Assembly: GCA_934438085.1 (NCBI GenBank)
Contig: CAKSBC010000004.1
Location: 56,107-120,106 of the forward strand
From: an uncultured Lachnospiraceae bacterium
Lineage (GTDB): Bacteria; Bacillota; Clostridia; Lachnospirales; Lachnospiraceae
Direction of reading: 5' to 3'
DNA length: 64,000 bases
Of this stretch, positions 43,644-51,709 are shown piece after piece. The notes below the pieces were generated by a model. The model was not told the DNA's origin, made no database searches, and saw nothing but the letters and a program-made list of their open reading frames with translations. Every line of letters starts with the position of its first letter. Position 1 is the stretch's first letter. Both the position numbers and the translations under genes were made by a program.

Positions 43644-44803
43644 TATCATTCAGCAGAAAAATAACGGTGTTCAGCTTTATACTGACGATCTTTGTGATAT
43701 GGATCCACGCTGTTAACGCCGGACTTTGCAGCCTTCAGCTTGATGAGCTGGCATCGATTAATGAGGTATCTGATATTGATGTTCAGCTTTTAAACTCAGG
43801 CATGACTGCTGCGGCCGGAAGCTTCGGTATTAAGCTGTGCTTCTCTATACAAAAAATATTAGGAACGGGCCTCGGGCAGATAGCTGTCCCGGGGTTCTTT
43901 GCTATGAGCGGATATCTGTTTTTTAAGGACGCTGATAAGGCTGTGGACCTTGCGTATTTTGCAAAGAAATGGAAAAGGCGTATAAGCTCACTTCTTATCC
44001 CATTTTTATTATGGAATACAATATATTACATAATATATGTAATTATCGGTAAGGCGGGTACGGATGCGAACTCGCTATTTAACGGAGTGATACTTAATAG
44101 ATATAATCCGGTATTCTGGTACCTGAGAGAGCTCTTAGTGCTTACGGTACTGACACCGATTATTTATATTCTGCTGAAAAGTAAAAATGCAGCTCTGTCA
44201 GTTCTTTGCTTAAGCTTTATTTTAGCTGTATTTTATGATCTTCTTCCGTACCACATAGTAAATGAGGATGCCCTTTTTTATTATATGACAGGTGCGTTTG
44301 CTTCACTTAATCTGAAACATAATGTCGAGACAGAAAATGCCAAGTGGAAAAAAGTGTTCATTTTGACGTTGATCGCATTTGCGATATTTGATTTTATATG
44401 CACTATATGTGAAGGAAGGCTGAGAATGATTCTTTCAGGTACTATAGGAGGAAGGGCAGCAGGCTATATAATGCTGTTTTCTCTTATAAATCTGATATCT
44501 TCAAGAACATCAAAAACATCAAAAGCATCAAAAGAATCCTCTGATATGAATTGTGAGAATGATAAAGCCGGAGATGTGCCGGCATTTATGCAGTTCAACT
44601 TCCTGATATATGCACTTCATTATCTGGAGATCAGATTTTTCAGATTGTTATTTAAAGCGGTCGGAATGGGTTTTATTGTTACAGAATCGATAGGATTTTT
44701 ACTTATGCCTGTATTCTGCACGGCAGTCTCTGTTGCTGTTGGTATTATAATGAAAAGATATATTCCTAAAACTTATAGGATATTGACAGGCGGAAGAGGC
44801 TGA
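43640..44803 (+). CDS. Acyltransferase family 3 membrane protein
   Basis: 387 residues with about ten membrane helices. The layout is that of OafA/WecH-type acyltransferases: an early helix with IHAVN (the His often catalytic), IPGFFAMSGYLFFK-like segment AVPGFFAMSGYLF, a short basic KKWKRRISSLLIPFLLWN, and FWYLRELLVL. Such proteins O-acylate surface sugars or other envelope molecules. A Lys/Ser/Thr-rich stretch at about 290-305 is low complexity. It starts with GTG overlapping the prs stop codon. Confidence 0.83.
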   Translation: MISFSRKITVFSFILTIFVIWIHAVNAGLCSLQLDELASINEVSDIDVQLLNSGMTAAAGSFGIKLCFSIQKILGTGLGQIAVPGFFAMSGYLFFKDADKAVDLAYFAKKWKRRISSLLIPFLLWNTIYYIIYVIIGKAGTDANSLFNGVILNRYNPVFWYLRELLVLTVLTPIIYILLKSKNAALSVLCLSFILAVFYDLLPYHIVNEDALFYYMTGAFASLNLKHNVETENAKWKKVFILTLIAFAIFDFICTICEGRLRMILSGTIGGRAAGYIMLFSLINLISSRTSKTSKASKESSDMNCENDKAGDVPAFMQFNFLIYALHYLEIRFFRLLFKAVGMGFIVTESIGFLLMPVFCTAVSVAVGIIMKRYIPKTYRILTGGRG

Positions 44804-44895
44804 AAAAGAGCTTATAACGGTACATGGAAAAAACTTAAAAGAAACAGATTTAAAAGATAATAGTATAAAAAAAACTGATAGATATGGAAGTGAAA

Positions 44896-44934
44896 AACGG
44901 TCATGCATAGAGTTGATGCATGACCGTTAATTTT
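44896..44934. terminator. Bidirectional terminator between convergent genes
   Basis: AACGGTCATGCAT (44896-44908) and ATGCATGACCGTT (44916-44928) form a perfect 13-bp stem. TTTT follows on the plus strand after AA, and TTTTT directly follows on the minus strand. Confidence 0.88.
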
Positions 44935-44950
44935 ATATTTTATCTGACAT

Positions 44951-45937
44951 TCAGTGAGTCGGCTCTGTATCACCTACAAAGCGTCCCGATGCTCCCTCAG
45001 GGAGAATGAAGCTTAAGGAGTTATCCGTACCGTGAGCAGAAGGTGTAATGACAGGAAGCCCTATCTCGGAGGCTTCGGTATGACCCGGATATTTGCTGCC
45101 TACAGCAAGATCAAGCATATATTTTAAAACTCCTGCCTGAAGACCTGTGGTGTAGCTGTTGATCAGGACAAAAAGAGGTTCATCGCAAAGCACATTGGAG
45201 CAAAGCTCTACAAAAGGATAAATGCTGTCCTCTATCTTCCAGATCTCTCCTTTCGGTCCTCTGCCGTATGACGGAGGGTCCATGATTATTGCATCGTATT
45301 TGCTGCCGCGTCTTATCTCACGTTCAACAAACTTTCCGCAGTCATCAACAAGCCAGCGTATATGAGCGTCGCCTAAGCCGGATGAGACTGCATTTTCCTT
45401 TGCCCAGGCCACCATACCTTTTGATGCATCCACATGAACGACCTCTGCACCTGCAGCTGCAGCAGCCATTGTCGCACCGCCGGTATAGGCAAAGAGATTT
45501 AAGACTTTTACAGGTCTGTCTATACCTTTTTCCTTAAGAAGCCTGATCCTGTTCTTTATTAATGAATAACTCCAATCCCAGTTTACAGCCTGTTCGGGAA
45601 AAACTCCCGTGTGCTTAAATGCAAACGGTTTAAGATGAAAGGTGATATCCCTTGTCTCTTCGGAGTCAGAGCCTGAAGCTTGTCTGTCGCTGCTTTTTCC
45701 TAATGTATAATGTATATCCCAGCTTTCAGGAAGGTCAAAGAACTCCCATTCTCCGCCGCCCTTTGAGGAACGATGGTAATGAGCGTTAGGGCGCTTCCAT
45801 GCCTTGGAGGCATTTTTCTTATTCCATATTACCTGAGGATCCGGTCTGATGAGTCTGTAGCCGCCCCAATCTTCGAGTTTTTCACCTGAAGCTGTATCCA
45901 AGACACGATAATCTTCCCAATTGTCTGCTGTCCACAT
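44951..45937 (-). CDS. Class I SAM-dependent methyltransferase, RlmI-like
   Basis: 328 residues. The SAM-binding motif I reads NLFAYTGGAT (147-156), with VDASKGM (D170) and the catalytic-region motif IIMDPPSYGRGPKG (218-231). This combination marks the RlmI/RlmK-like 23S rRNA cytosine methyltransferases, but the N-terminal PUA domain of RlmI is absent and replaced by about 110 residues rich in Trp and charged residues. The exact RNA target is unknown. It is convergent with the acyltransferase gene, with a shared terminator between them. Confidence 0.82.
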   Translation of the reverse strand: MWTADNWEDYRVLDTASGEKLEDWGGYRLIRPDPQVIWNKKNASKAWKRPNAHYHRSSKGGGEWEFFDLPESWDIHYTLGKSSDRQASGSDSEETRDITFHLKPFAFKHTGVFPEQAVNWDWSYSLIKNRIRLLKEKGIDRPVKVLNLFAYTGGATMAAAAAGAEVVHVDASKGMVAWAKENAVSSGLGDAHIRWLVDDCGKFVEREIRRGSKYDAIIMDPPSYGRGPKGEIWKIEDSIYPFVELCSNVLCDEPLFVLINSYTTGLQAGVLKYMLDLAVGSKYPGHTEASEIGLPVITPSAHGTDNSLSFILPEGASGRFVGDTEPTH

Positions 45938-46129
45938 ATTGTTATCTCCATATTAATTATCTTATATATTTAATTTGTAATCATACCTGATTGTATACGC
46001 GAAAATTATATCAATTATGAAACATTAAGTAAACATTTTAAGATCGGATAAGGATCCGGCAAGAGTTATCATTAAATGTGGTTTTGAAAAAATTCGAAAT
46101 AATTTGTAATATATTAGAAAGTATTTATT

Positions 46130-46160
46130 TCTTGTAAGTACAAGATATTGTTGTTATACT
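46130..46160 (+). promoter_or_regulatory. Promoter with overlapping palindrome, upstream of the repeat protein
   Basis: TTGTAA (46132-46137), 17-base spacer, TATACT (46155-46160). The palindrome TCTTGTAAGTACAAGA (46130-46145, 7-bp arms) covers the -35 box and is a likely repressor site. The rest of the 289-base intergenic region shows no further structure. Confidence 0.5.
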
Positions 46161-46226
46161 TCACAATAGAATGAATGTAATACAGCCTGAGAGGGCTGAT
46201 ATATAATTGTTATCCGGAGAGAAGCT

Positions 46227-47591
46227 ATGAGAAAACTTTTTAAAACTGCCATAGCAGCTATTGCCATGACGGCTGCACTTTCATCCGCAGCTTATGCAGC
46301 AGGTGGATGGACCAAGGAAAATAATACATGGGTCTACTATGATAACAGCGGATCGAAGGCTGTTAATACCTGGAAGCAGAGTGCGGACGGAGGCTATTAT
46401 TATCTTGACGGATACGGCAATATGGTGACCAATTCGTTCATTGACAGTGAAAGATATGTAGATGCCGACGGTCGAATGGTAACCTCAGGCTGGAGACAGA
46501 TCAACTCCAAATGGTATTATTTTGATTCCAACGGAAAAACTGTCAAAAATAAAGCTAAGCAGATAAACGGGGTATATTATTTCTTCGGTGACGACGGATA
46601 CATGATTACAGGCTGGGTTCATGATGATAATAACTGGTATTATTGTGATCTTTCCGATGGACATATGTATGTCAATACCTGGAAGCAGCTTGAACCTTCG
46701 GATGAAATGTATATAGATGATTCAACATCCAACAAATCTGTCACAGAAAAGACAGATACAAACTGGTTCTATTTCCAGTCTACAGGTAAGGCTGCAAGAG
46801 CCAATGATTCCGAGGAATTTAAGGATTACACAATAAACGGGCTCCATTACTGCTTCGACGAGTACGGAAGACTTACCACAGGCTGGGCGAAGGTTAAGGA
46901 TACTACACCGAAGATAGCCGGATATAAGTATTACAATGATGATGCGTCATTAGGTGTTTACGGAGCAGCCCATACAGGATGGCTTTCAGCTTATCCGCCT
47001 GAGAATGAAGGACTTGGAAGCGACGTTGCATGGTATTACTTTGATTCAAAGGGAACCCCGTACTGCGGAAATGATGTATCAACAAATGATGACGATGAAA
47101 CACTTGAAGCAAAGTTCAGAAGGATCACTAAGGGTACAAAGACCAGCACATTCCTCTTCAATGAACTCGGAAATCCTGTACACGGTCTGAGAAAGGTCAG
47201 AAAGAAAGACGGAACAGTTACAAGCATGTACTTCGGTACAAAGCAGGAAAGCTGCCTGCAGCTCGGTGAAAAGAGTATAACAGAGGCTGACGGAACCGTA
47301 TCTACCTTCCACTTCGATAACAGCGGATACGGAACAAACGGAGTTAAGGGCAATAAGCTCTATTATATGGGCAAGCTTCAGAAGGCGACAGATGACAGCT
47401 ATGCTTATTACACCGTTGGCGGAACGACATACCTTGTTAATAAAACAGGAACCATTGTCAAGAACCATAACTCAAGAAAGGATCCGTCAGATGTAGAATA
47501 CAGATCTGATTCATCGGGAAGAAAATCCGGCGGCACAGAAAGTGATTCAGAGCTGAATGTTCCTTCCTTTGAGACAACAGAGATCAACTAA
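46227..47591 (+). CDS. Secreted protein made of glucan/choline-binding-type cell-wall repeats
   Basis: 454 residues. A signal peptide (about 1-26, ending AYA-AGGW) is followed by aromatic repeats through most of the protein: WTKENNTWVYYDNSGS, GWRQINSKWYYFDSNGKTV, GWVHDDNNWYYCD, GWLSAYPPENEG...WYYFDSKG and weaker copies later. No enzymatic domain is seen. Such repeats bind wall teichoic acid choline or glucans in other Firmicutes; the ligand here is unknown. The C terminus is a Ser/Asp-rich tail without a sorting signal. CCGGAGAG precedes the ATG. Confidence 0.85.
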   Translation: MRKLFKTAIAAIAMTAALSSAAYAAGGWTKENNTWVYYDNSGSKAVNTWKQSADGGYYYLDGYGNMVTNSFIDSERYVDADGRMVTSGWRQINSKWYYFDSNGKTVKNKAKQINGVYYFFGDDGYMITGWVHDDNNWYYCDLSDGHMYVNTWKQLEPSDEMYIDDSTSNKSVTEKTDTNWFYFQSTGKAARANDSEEFKDYTINGLHYCFDEYGRLTTGWAKVKDTTPKIAGYKYYNDDASLGVYGAAHTGWLSAYPPENEGLGSDVAWYYFDSKGTPYCGNDVSTNDDDETLEAKFRRITKGTKTSTFLFNELGNPVHGLRKVRKKDGTVTSMYFGTKQESCLQLGEKSITEADGTVSTFHFDNSGYGTNGVKGNKLYYMGKLQKATDDSYAYYTVGGTTYLVNKTGTIVKNHNSRKDPSDVEYRSDSSGRKSGGTESDSELNVPSFETTEIN

Positions 47592-47634
47592 TTCTGTATC
47601 AAAAAAAGAACATAAAACACTAAACATAAACGAT

Positions 47635-47661
47635 AAAGCGCTTGCAATAGCAGGCGCTTTT
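47635..47661 (+). terminator. Terminator after the repeat protein
   Basis: AAAGCGC (47635-47641) and GCGCTTT (47654-47660) form the stem, extended by TGC/GCA inside; TTTTAT follows. Confidence 0.75.
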
Positions 47662-47671
47662 ATGTTATATT
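47642..47671 (+). promoter_or_regulatory. Putative promoter of the ribosomal protein operon
   Basis: TTGCAA (47642-47647), 18-base spacer, TATATT (47666-47671), inside and just after the preceding terminator. It would give a leader of about 245 bases before rpsJ. Confidence 0.4.
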
Positions 47672-47691
47672 ATTCGGGCTGTGGCATGATA

Positions 47692-47924
47692 GCGTTGATT
47701 CGTAAGGTTGCTGCGGAACGCAAAAACATAAGCGTCTGCAGGTTTTTACGGGGAGCGAATGTCAAGACAAATCGTTGGCGACAAGTCACTGTACCAAATT
47801 TAGGCTCCGGCATAAGACCGGAAAGCGGGGTGCATGTTGTAAGATATGCGACACACCCGACAACGTGTACAGTCACCACTTGTCGTACTAAGTCAAAAAG
47901 TACGAATAGGAGGCGACTTTTTTT
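47692..47924 (+). promoter_or_regulatory. Structured 5' leader of the S10 operon, candidate autoregulatory RNA
   Basis: Two blocks are visible. First, CTGC-GGA-ACGC (47711-47721) can pair with GCGT-CT-GCAG (47732-47741), followed by TTTTT: terminator-like; its ACGC arm can instead pair with upstream GCGTT (47692-47696). Second, CGACAAGT/ACTTGTCG (47779-47786, 47878-47885) and ACTGTAC/GTACAGT (47788-47794, 47867-47873) close a large domain enclosing CCGG and GGGTG/CACCC hairpins. A last stem (GTCG/CGAC) includes the AGGAGG site and runs into seven T residues touching the ATG. This is not the known gammaproteobacterial S10 leader as far as I can tell. Confidence 0.55.
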
Positions 47925-48368
47925 ATGGCAAAACAGATTATGAGGATCACACTCAAGGCTTATGATCACACACTTGTAGATCAGTCAGCCGCAAAGATCG
48001 TTGAGAGCTGCAAGAAGACAGGCTCAGAGGTAAACGGACCGGTTCCGCTTCCAACTAAGAGAGAGGTTGTTACGATCCTCCGCGCTGTTCACAAGTATAA
48101 GGACAGCCGTGAGCAGTTCGAGCAGAGAACACACAAGAGACTTATCGATGTTGTTAATCCTGGTCCTAAGACAATGGATACACTTCAGAGACTTGATATG
48201 CCTGCAGGTGTTTACATTGACGTTCAGATGAAGACTGAGGGTGAGAAGACAAGATCACCAAAGAAGCAGCTTATCACTAAGCCGGCTCCAAGAAAGGCTC
48301 CTGCCAAGAGACCGGCAGCAAAGAAGCCTGCACCAAAGAAAGCTCCGGTTGAATCAACCGAAGAATAA
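47925..48368 (+). CDS. rpsJ: 30S ribosomal protein S10 with C-terminal extension
   Basis: 147 residues; the first 104 are a standard S10 (QIMRITLKAYDHTLVDQSA, PVPLPTKREVVTILRA, HKRLIDVVNPGPKTMDTLQRLDMPAGV). S10 sits in the 30S head and also binds NusB in antitermination. The remaining 43 residues form a Lys/Pro/Ala-rich tail (PAPRKAPAKRPAAKKPAPKK) absent from most S10 proteins. AGGAGG lies eleven bases before the ATG, an unusually long spacing filled with seven T residues. Confidence 0.96.
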   Translation: MAKQIMRITLKAYDHTLVDQSAAKIVESCKKTGSEVNGPVPLPTKREVVTILRAVHKYKDSREQFEQRTHKRLIDVVNPGPKTMDTLQRLDMPAGVYIDVQMKTEGEKTRSPKKQLITKPAPRKAPAKRPAAKKPAPKKAPVESTEE

Positions 48369-48405
48369 AACAGGACATCACCTGTTATAAACAGAAAGCA
48401 CCTTT

Positions 48406-48433
48406 CATCTTCATATAATATATATGTAAGATG
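48406..48433 (+). repeat. Hairpin in the rpsJ-rplC gap
   Basis: CATCTTCATATA (48406-48417) pairs with TATATG-t-AAGATG (48421-48433): 12 bp with one bulged T and a 3-base loop. A smaller stem, AACAGG/CCTGTT, lies just upstream. The gap of about 130 bases is far longer than most in this operon. Confidence 0.55.
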
Positions 48434-48498
48434 CGCTGGTCTTTCATGAATGCCGCATCGTTCGGTGTTCCGCTGTAGATTATCCAAGGAGGAAAATG

Positions 48499-49134
48499 AT
48501 GAAAAAAGCAATTCTTGCTACTAAGGTCGGAATGACACAGATCTTCGCTGAAACAGGCGAGCTCATTCCGGTAACAGTACTGCTCGCAGGCCCATGCGTA
48601 GTTACTCAGGTTAAGACTGAGGAGACAGACGGCTACAATGCAGTACAGGTTGGATTCTCTGATATGAGAGAGAAACTTATCAACAAGCCTGAAAAGGGTG
48701 TGTTCGATAAGGCTGGCGTATCTGTTAAGAGATACTTAAGAGAGTTCAGATTTGACAATGCTTCAGAGTACAATGTGAAGGACGAGATCAAGGCTGATAT
48801 CTTCGAAGTTGGCGACAAGGTTGATGCAACAGCAATCACAAAGGGTCACGGCTTCCAGGGTGCCATCAAGAGACACGGACAGCACAGAGGACCTATGAAG
48901 CACGGTTCAAAGTTCCACAGACACCAGGGTTCAAACGGACCTGCTACAACTCCTGGACGCGTTGCCAAGGGTAAGGCCATGCCTGGACATATGGGATCTG
49001 TACAGAGAACTATTCAGAATCTTGAAATTATCAGAGTTGATGCAGAGAACAATCTGCTGTTGGTTAAGGGTTCAGTACCAGGACCAAAGAAGTCCCTTAT
49101 AACCATCAAAGAGTCTGTAAAAGCATCTAAGTAA
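48499..49134 (+). CDS. rplC: 50S ribosomal protein L3
   Basis: 211 residues. Early assembly protein of the large subunit, near the peptidyl transferase centre. MKKAILATKVGMTQIF and the loop GHGFQGAIKRHGQHRGPMKHGSKFHR are diagnostic. Two ATGs are adjacent (48496, 48499); the second is chosen because AGGAGG is six bases before it and only three from the first. Confidence 0.96.
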   Translation: MKKAILATKVGMTQIFAETGELIPVTVLLAGPCVVTQVKTEETDGYNAVQVGFSDMREKLINKPEKGVFDKAGVSVKRYLREFRFDNASEYNVKDEIKADIFEVGDKVDATAITKGHGFQGAIKRHGQHRGPMKHGSKFHRHQGSNGPATTPGRVAKGKAMPGHMGSVQRTIQNLEIIRVDAENNLLLVKGSVPGPKKSLITIKESVKASK

Positions 49135-49162
49135 TTTGATGGAAGGAAAGGAGGACTAAAAA

Positions 49163-49783
49163 ATGGCAAATGTATCTGTATTCGATATGCAGGGCAATGA
49201 AGTCGGAAAGATGGAGCTCAATGACGCCGTATTCGGTGTTGAGGTAAATGAAAACCTTGTTCATGAAGCTGTAGTTGCTCACCTTGCAAACAAGCGTCAG
49301 GGCACACAGAAGGCAAAGACCAGATCAGAAGTTTCAGGAGGCGGAAGAAAGCCTTGGAGACAGAAGGGAACAGGTCATGCAAGACAGGGTTCAACAAGAG
49401 CTCCTCAGTGGACAGGCGGCGGAGTTGTATTCGCACCGGTACCAAGAGACTACTCTGTATCAATGAACAAGAAGGCAAAGAGAGCTGCTCTTAAGTCAGC
49501 ACTTACAAGCCGCGTTGAGGCTGGAAAGCTTATCGTTCTTGACGAGCTTAAGCTTGATGCTATAAAGACAAAGGATTTCGCAAAGGTTCTCTCAGCACTT
49601 AAGGTTGAGAAGGCACTTGTTGTTCTCGACAAGGTAGATGAGAACGTTATCCTTTCAGCAAGAAACATTCCTACAGTAAAGACAACTCAGGTTAATACAC
49701 TCAATACATATGATGTAATGAAGTATTCAACAGTTGTTGCTACAAAGCAGGCAGTTTCAAACATTGAGGAGGTATATGCATAA
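49163..49783 (+). CDS. rplD: 50S ribosomal protein L4
   Basis: 206 residues. The long internal loop KTRSEVSGGGRKPWRQKGTGHARQGS-type segment (about 50-80) reaches into the peptide exit tunnel. L4 represses the S10 operon in E. coli; whether it acts on the leader here is unknown. GGAAAGGAGG precedes the ATG. Its stop overlaps the rplW start by one base. Confidence 0.96.
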   Translation: MANVSVFDMQGNEVGKMELNDAVFGVEVNENLVHEAVVAHLANKRQGTQKAKTRSEVSGGGRKPWRQKGTGHARQGSTRAPQWTGGGVVFAPVPRDYSVSMNKKAKRAALKSALTSRVEAGKLIVLDELKLDAIKTKDFAKVLSALKVEKALVVLDKVDENVILSARNIPTVKTTQVNTLNTYDVMKYSTVVATKQAVSNIEEVYA

Positions 49784-50082
49784 TGGCAGCTTTAGCATAC
49801 TATGATGTCATTCTGAAGCCTGTAGTTACAGAGTCTTCTATGAATATGATGGCAGAAAACAAGTACACCTTCCTCGTAGCTCCTGAGGCAACAAAGTCAC
49901 AGGTTAAGGAAGCTGTTGAGAAGCTTTTCCCTGGAACAAAGGTTGAGTCAGTCAACACAATGAACAGAGACGGAAAGCAGAAGAGAAGAGGAATGGTCTT
50001 TGGAACGACAGCAAAGACAAAGAAAGCTATCGTTACACTGACAAAGGATTCAAAGCCGATTGAGATATATCAGGGACTTTGA
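49783..50082 (+). CDS. rplW: 50S ribosomal protein L23
   Basis: 99 residues. Exit-tunnel rim protein that docks trigger factor and the signal recognition particle. YYDVILKPVVTESSMNMM and KKAIVTLTKDSKPIEI are typical. The TAATG arrangement with rplD indicates coupled translation, with GGAGG upstream inside rplD. Confidence 0.96.
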   Translation: MAALAYYDVILKPVVTESSMNMMAENKYTFLVAPEATKSQVKEAVEKLFPGTKVESVNTMNRDGKQKRRGMVFGTTAKTKKAIVTLTKDSKPIEIYQGL

Positions 50083-50135
50083 TAAATATGCAGACATTCA
50101 CTGCGACAATAAATGAAAAGGAGAAAAAATAAGTC

Positions 50136-50981
50136 ATGGGTATAAAGACATATAAGCCTTATACACCTTCAAGAAGACAGATGACCGGTTCTGATTTCTC
50201 AGAGATCACAAAGACAACACCGGAGAAGTCACTTCTTGCAGGAAAGACAAAGACTGCCGGACGTAACAATCAGGGTAAGATCACTGTAAGACACCACGGC
50301 GGCGGAAACAGACAGAAGTACAGAATTATCGACTTCAAGAGAAACTCAAAGGACGGTATCCCGGCAAAGGTTATCGGAATTGAGTATGATCCTAACAGAA
50401 CAGCTAATATCGCTCTCATCTGCTATGCAGACGGAGATAAGGCATACATCCTTGCACCTCAGGGACTCACAGACGGCATGACCGTTATGAGCGGAGCTGA
50501 GGCAGAGGCAAGAGTAGGAAACTGCCTCCCACTCAGCGCTATTCCGGTTGGTTCAAACATCCACAACATTGAGCTTCTTCCTGGTAAGGGCGGACAGATG
50601 GTTCGTTCAGCAGGTAACTCAGCTCAGCTTATGGCTAAGGAAGGTCAGTATGCAACTCTCAGACTTCCTTCAGGCGAGATGCGTATGGTTCCTATCGAGT
50701 GCCGCGCAACGATCGGTACTGTTGGTAACGGAGATCACAACCTTGTAAACCTTGGTAAGGCAGGCCGTAAGAGACATATGGGCATCAGACCTACAGTTCG
50801 CGGTTCTGTTATGAACCCTAACGACCATCCACACGGAGGTGGAGAGGGACGTGCTCCTATCGGACGTCCGGGTCCATGCACACCATGGGGCAAGCCGGCT
50901 CTTGGTCTTAAGACAAGAAAGAAGAAGAAGTCTTCAAACAAGCTTATCGTAAGAAGACGTGATGGCAGAGCCATTAAGTAA
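50136..50981 (+). CDS. rplB: 50S ribosomal protein L2
   Basis: 281 residues. Core 23S rRNA-binding protein needed for subunit joining and peptidyl transferase assembly. MGIKTYKPYTPSRRQMT, GRNNQGKITVRHHGGGNRQKYR and the C-terminal MNPNDHPHGGGEGRAPIG (with the conserved His) identify it. AAAAGGAG precedes the ATG. Confidence 0.97.
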   Translation: MGIKTYKPYTPSRRQMTGSDFSEITKTTPEKSLLAGKTKTAGRNNQGKITVRHHGGGNRQKYRIIDFKRNSKDGIPAKVIGIEYDPNRTANIALICYADGDKAYILAPQGLTDGMTVMSGAEAEARVGNCLPLSAIPVGSNIHNIELLPGKGGQMVRSAGNSAQLMAKEGQYATLRLPSGEMRMVPIECRATIGTVGNGDHNLVNLGKAGRKRHMGIRPTVRGSVMNPNDHPHGGGEGRAPIGRPGPCTPWGKPALGLKTRKKKKSSNKLIVRRRDGRAIK

Positions 50982-50999
50982 TAGAGGAGGATAAAGGAT

Positions 51000-51281
51000 A
51001 TGTCACATCGTTCATTGAAAAAGGGACCATTCGCTGATGCATCTCTTCTTAAAAAAGTTGATGCGATGAACGCTTCAGGACAGAAGTCAGTAATCAAGAC
51101 ATGGTCAAGACGTTCTACTATCTTCCCACAGATGGTAGGCATTACAATTGCCGTACACGACGGCAGAAAGCATGTTCCTGTATTTGTAACAGAGGACATG
51201 GTTGGACACAAGTTAGGTGAGTTCGTTGCTACCAGAACCTTCAAGGGTCATGGCAAGGACGAGAAGAAGACAGGCAGATAA
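51000..51281 (+). CDS. rpsS: 30S ribosomal protein S19
   Basis: 93 residues. Forms a heterodimer with S13 in the 30S head. MSHRSLKKGPFADASLLKKV and the ending LGEFVATRTFKGHGK are diagnostic. AGAGGAGG lies nine bases before the ATG. Confidence 0.97.
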   Translation: MSHRSLKKGPFADASLLKKVDAMNASGQKSVIKTWSRRSTIFPQMVGITIAVHDGRKHVPVFVTEDMVGHKLGEFVATRTFKGHGKDEKKTGR

Positions 51282-51307
51282 GGAACGCGTGAAAGGAGGA
51301 TTCTAAA

Positions 51308-51697
51308 ATGGCAAAAGGACATAGATCACAATATAAGAGAGAAAGAAATGCCGTTAAGGATTTGAGACCGCGCGCTAAGCTTTCTTACGCCAGAGTTCCA
51401 GTCCAGAAGGCATGCTTCGTATTAGATGCAATCAGAGGCAAGGATTTAGAGACCGCATTAGGTATCGTAACATACAACCCAAGATATGCTTCATCCTTAG
51501 TTAAGAAGTTACTCGAATCTGCAGCAGCAAATGCAGAGAATAACAACAACATGGATAGATCAAACCTGTATGTAGCAGAGTGCTACGCAAGCCAGGCACC
51601 TACCATGAAGAGAATACAACCGAGAGCACAGGGCAGAGCTTACCGCATTTTAAAGCGTACAAGCCACATTACGGTTGTATTAGACGAGAAGAAGTAA
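51308..51697 (+). CDS. rplV: 50S ribosomal protein L22
   Basis: 129 residues. Lines the exit tunnel; its beta-hairpin (APTMKRIQPRAQGRAYRI) is the site of macrolide-resistance changes in other bacteria and looks normal here. The gene uses TTA for leucine much more than its neighbours. GAAAGGAGG precedes the ATG. Confidence 0.96.
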   Translation: MAKGHRSQYKRERNAVKDLRPRAKLSYARVPVQKACFVLDAIRGKDLETALGIVTYNPRYASSLVKKLLESAAANAENNNNMDRSNLYVAECYASQAPTMKRIQPRAQGRAYRILKRTSHITVVLDEKK

Positions 51698-51709
51698 TAG
51701 GAGGAAAGC

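Noticed and set aside
45289..45537. 82-codon plus-strand frame inside the methyltransferase gene
   Set aside because: Antisense to a clear gene, with an Arg/His/Leu-rich shadow composition.
47557..47943. 128-codon plus-strand frame spanning the S10 leader
   Set aside because: It overlaps the end of the repeat protein and start of rpsJ, lacks a ribosome binding site, and crosses the terminator and hairpins.
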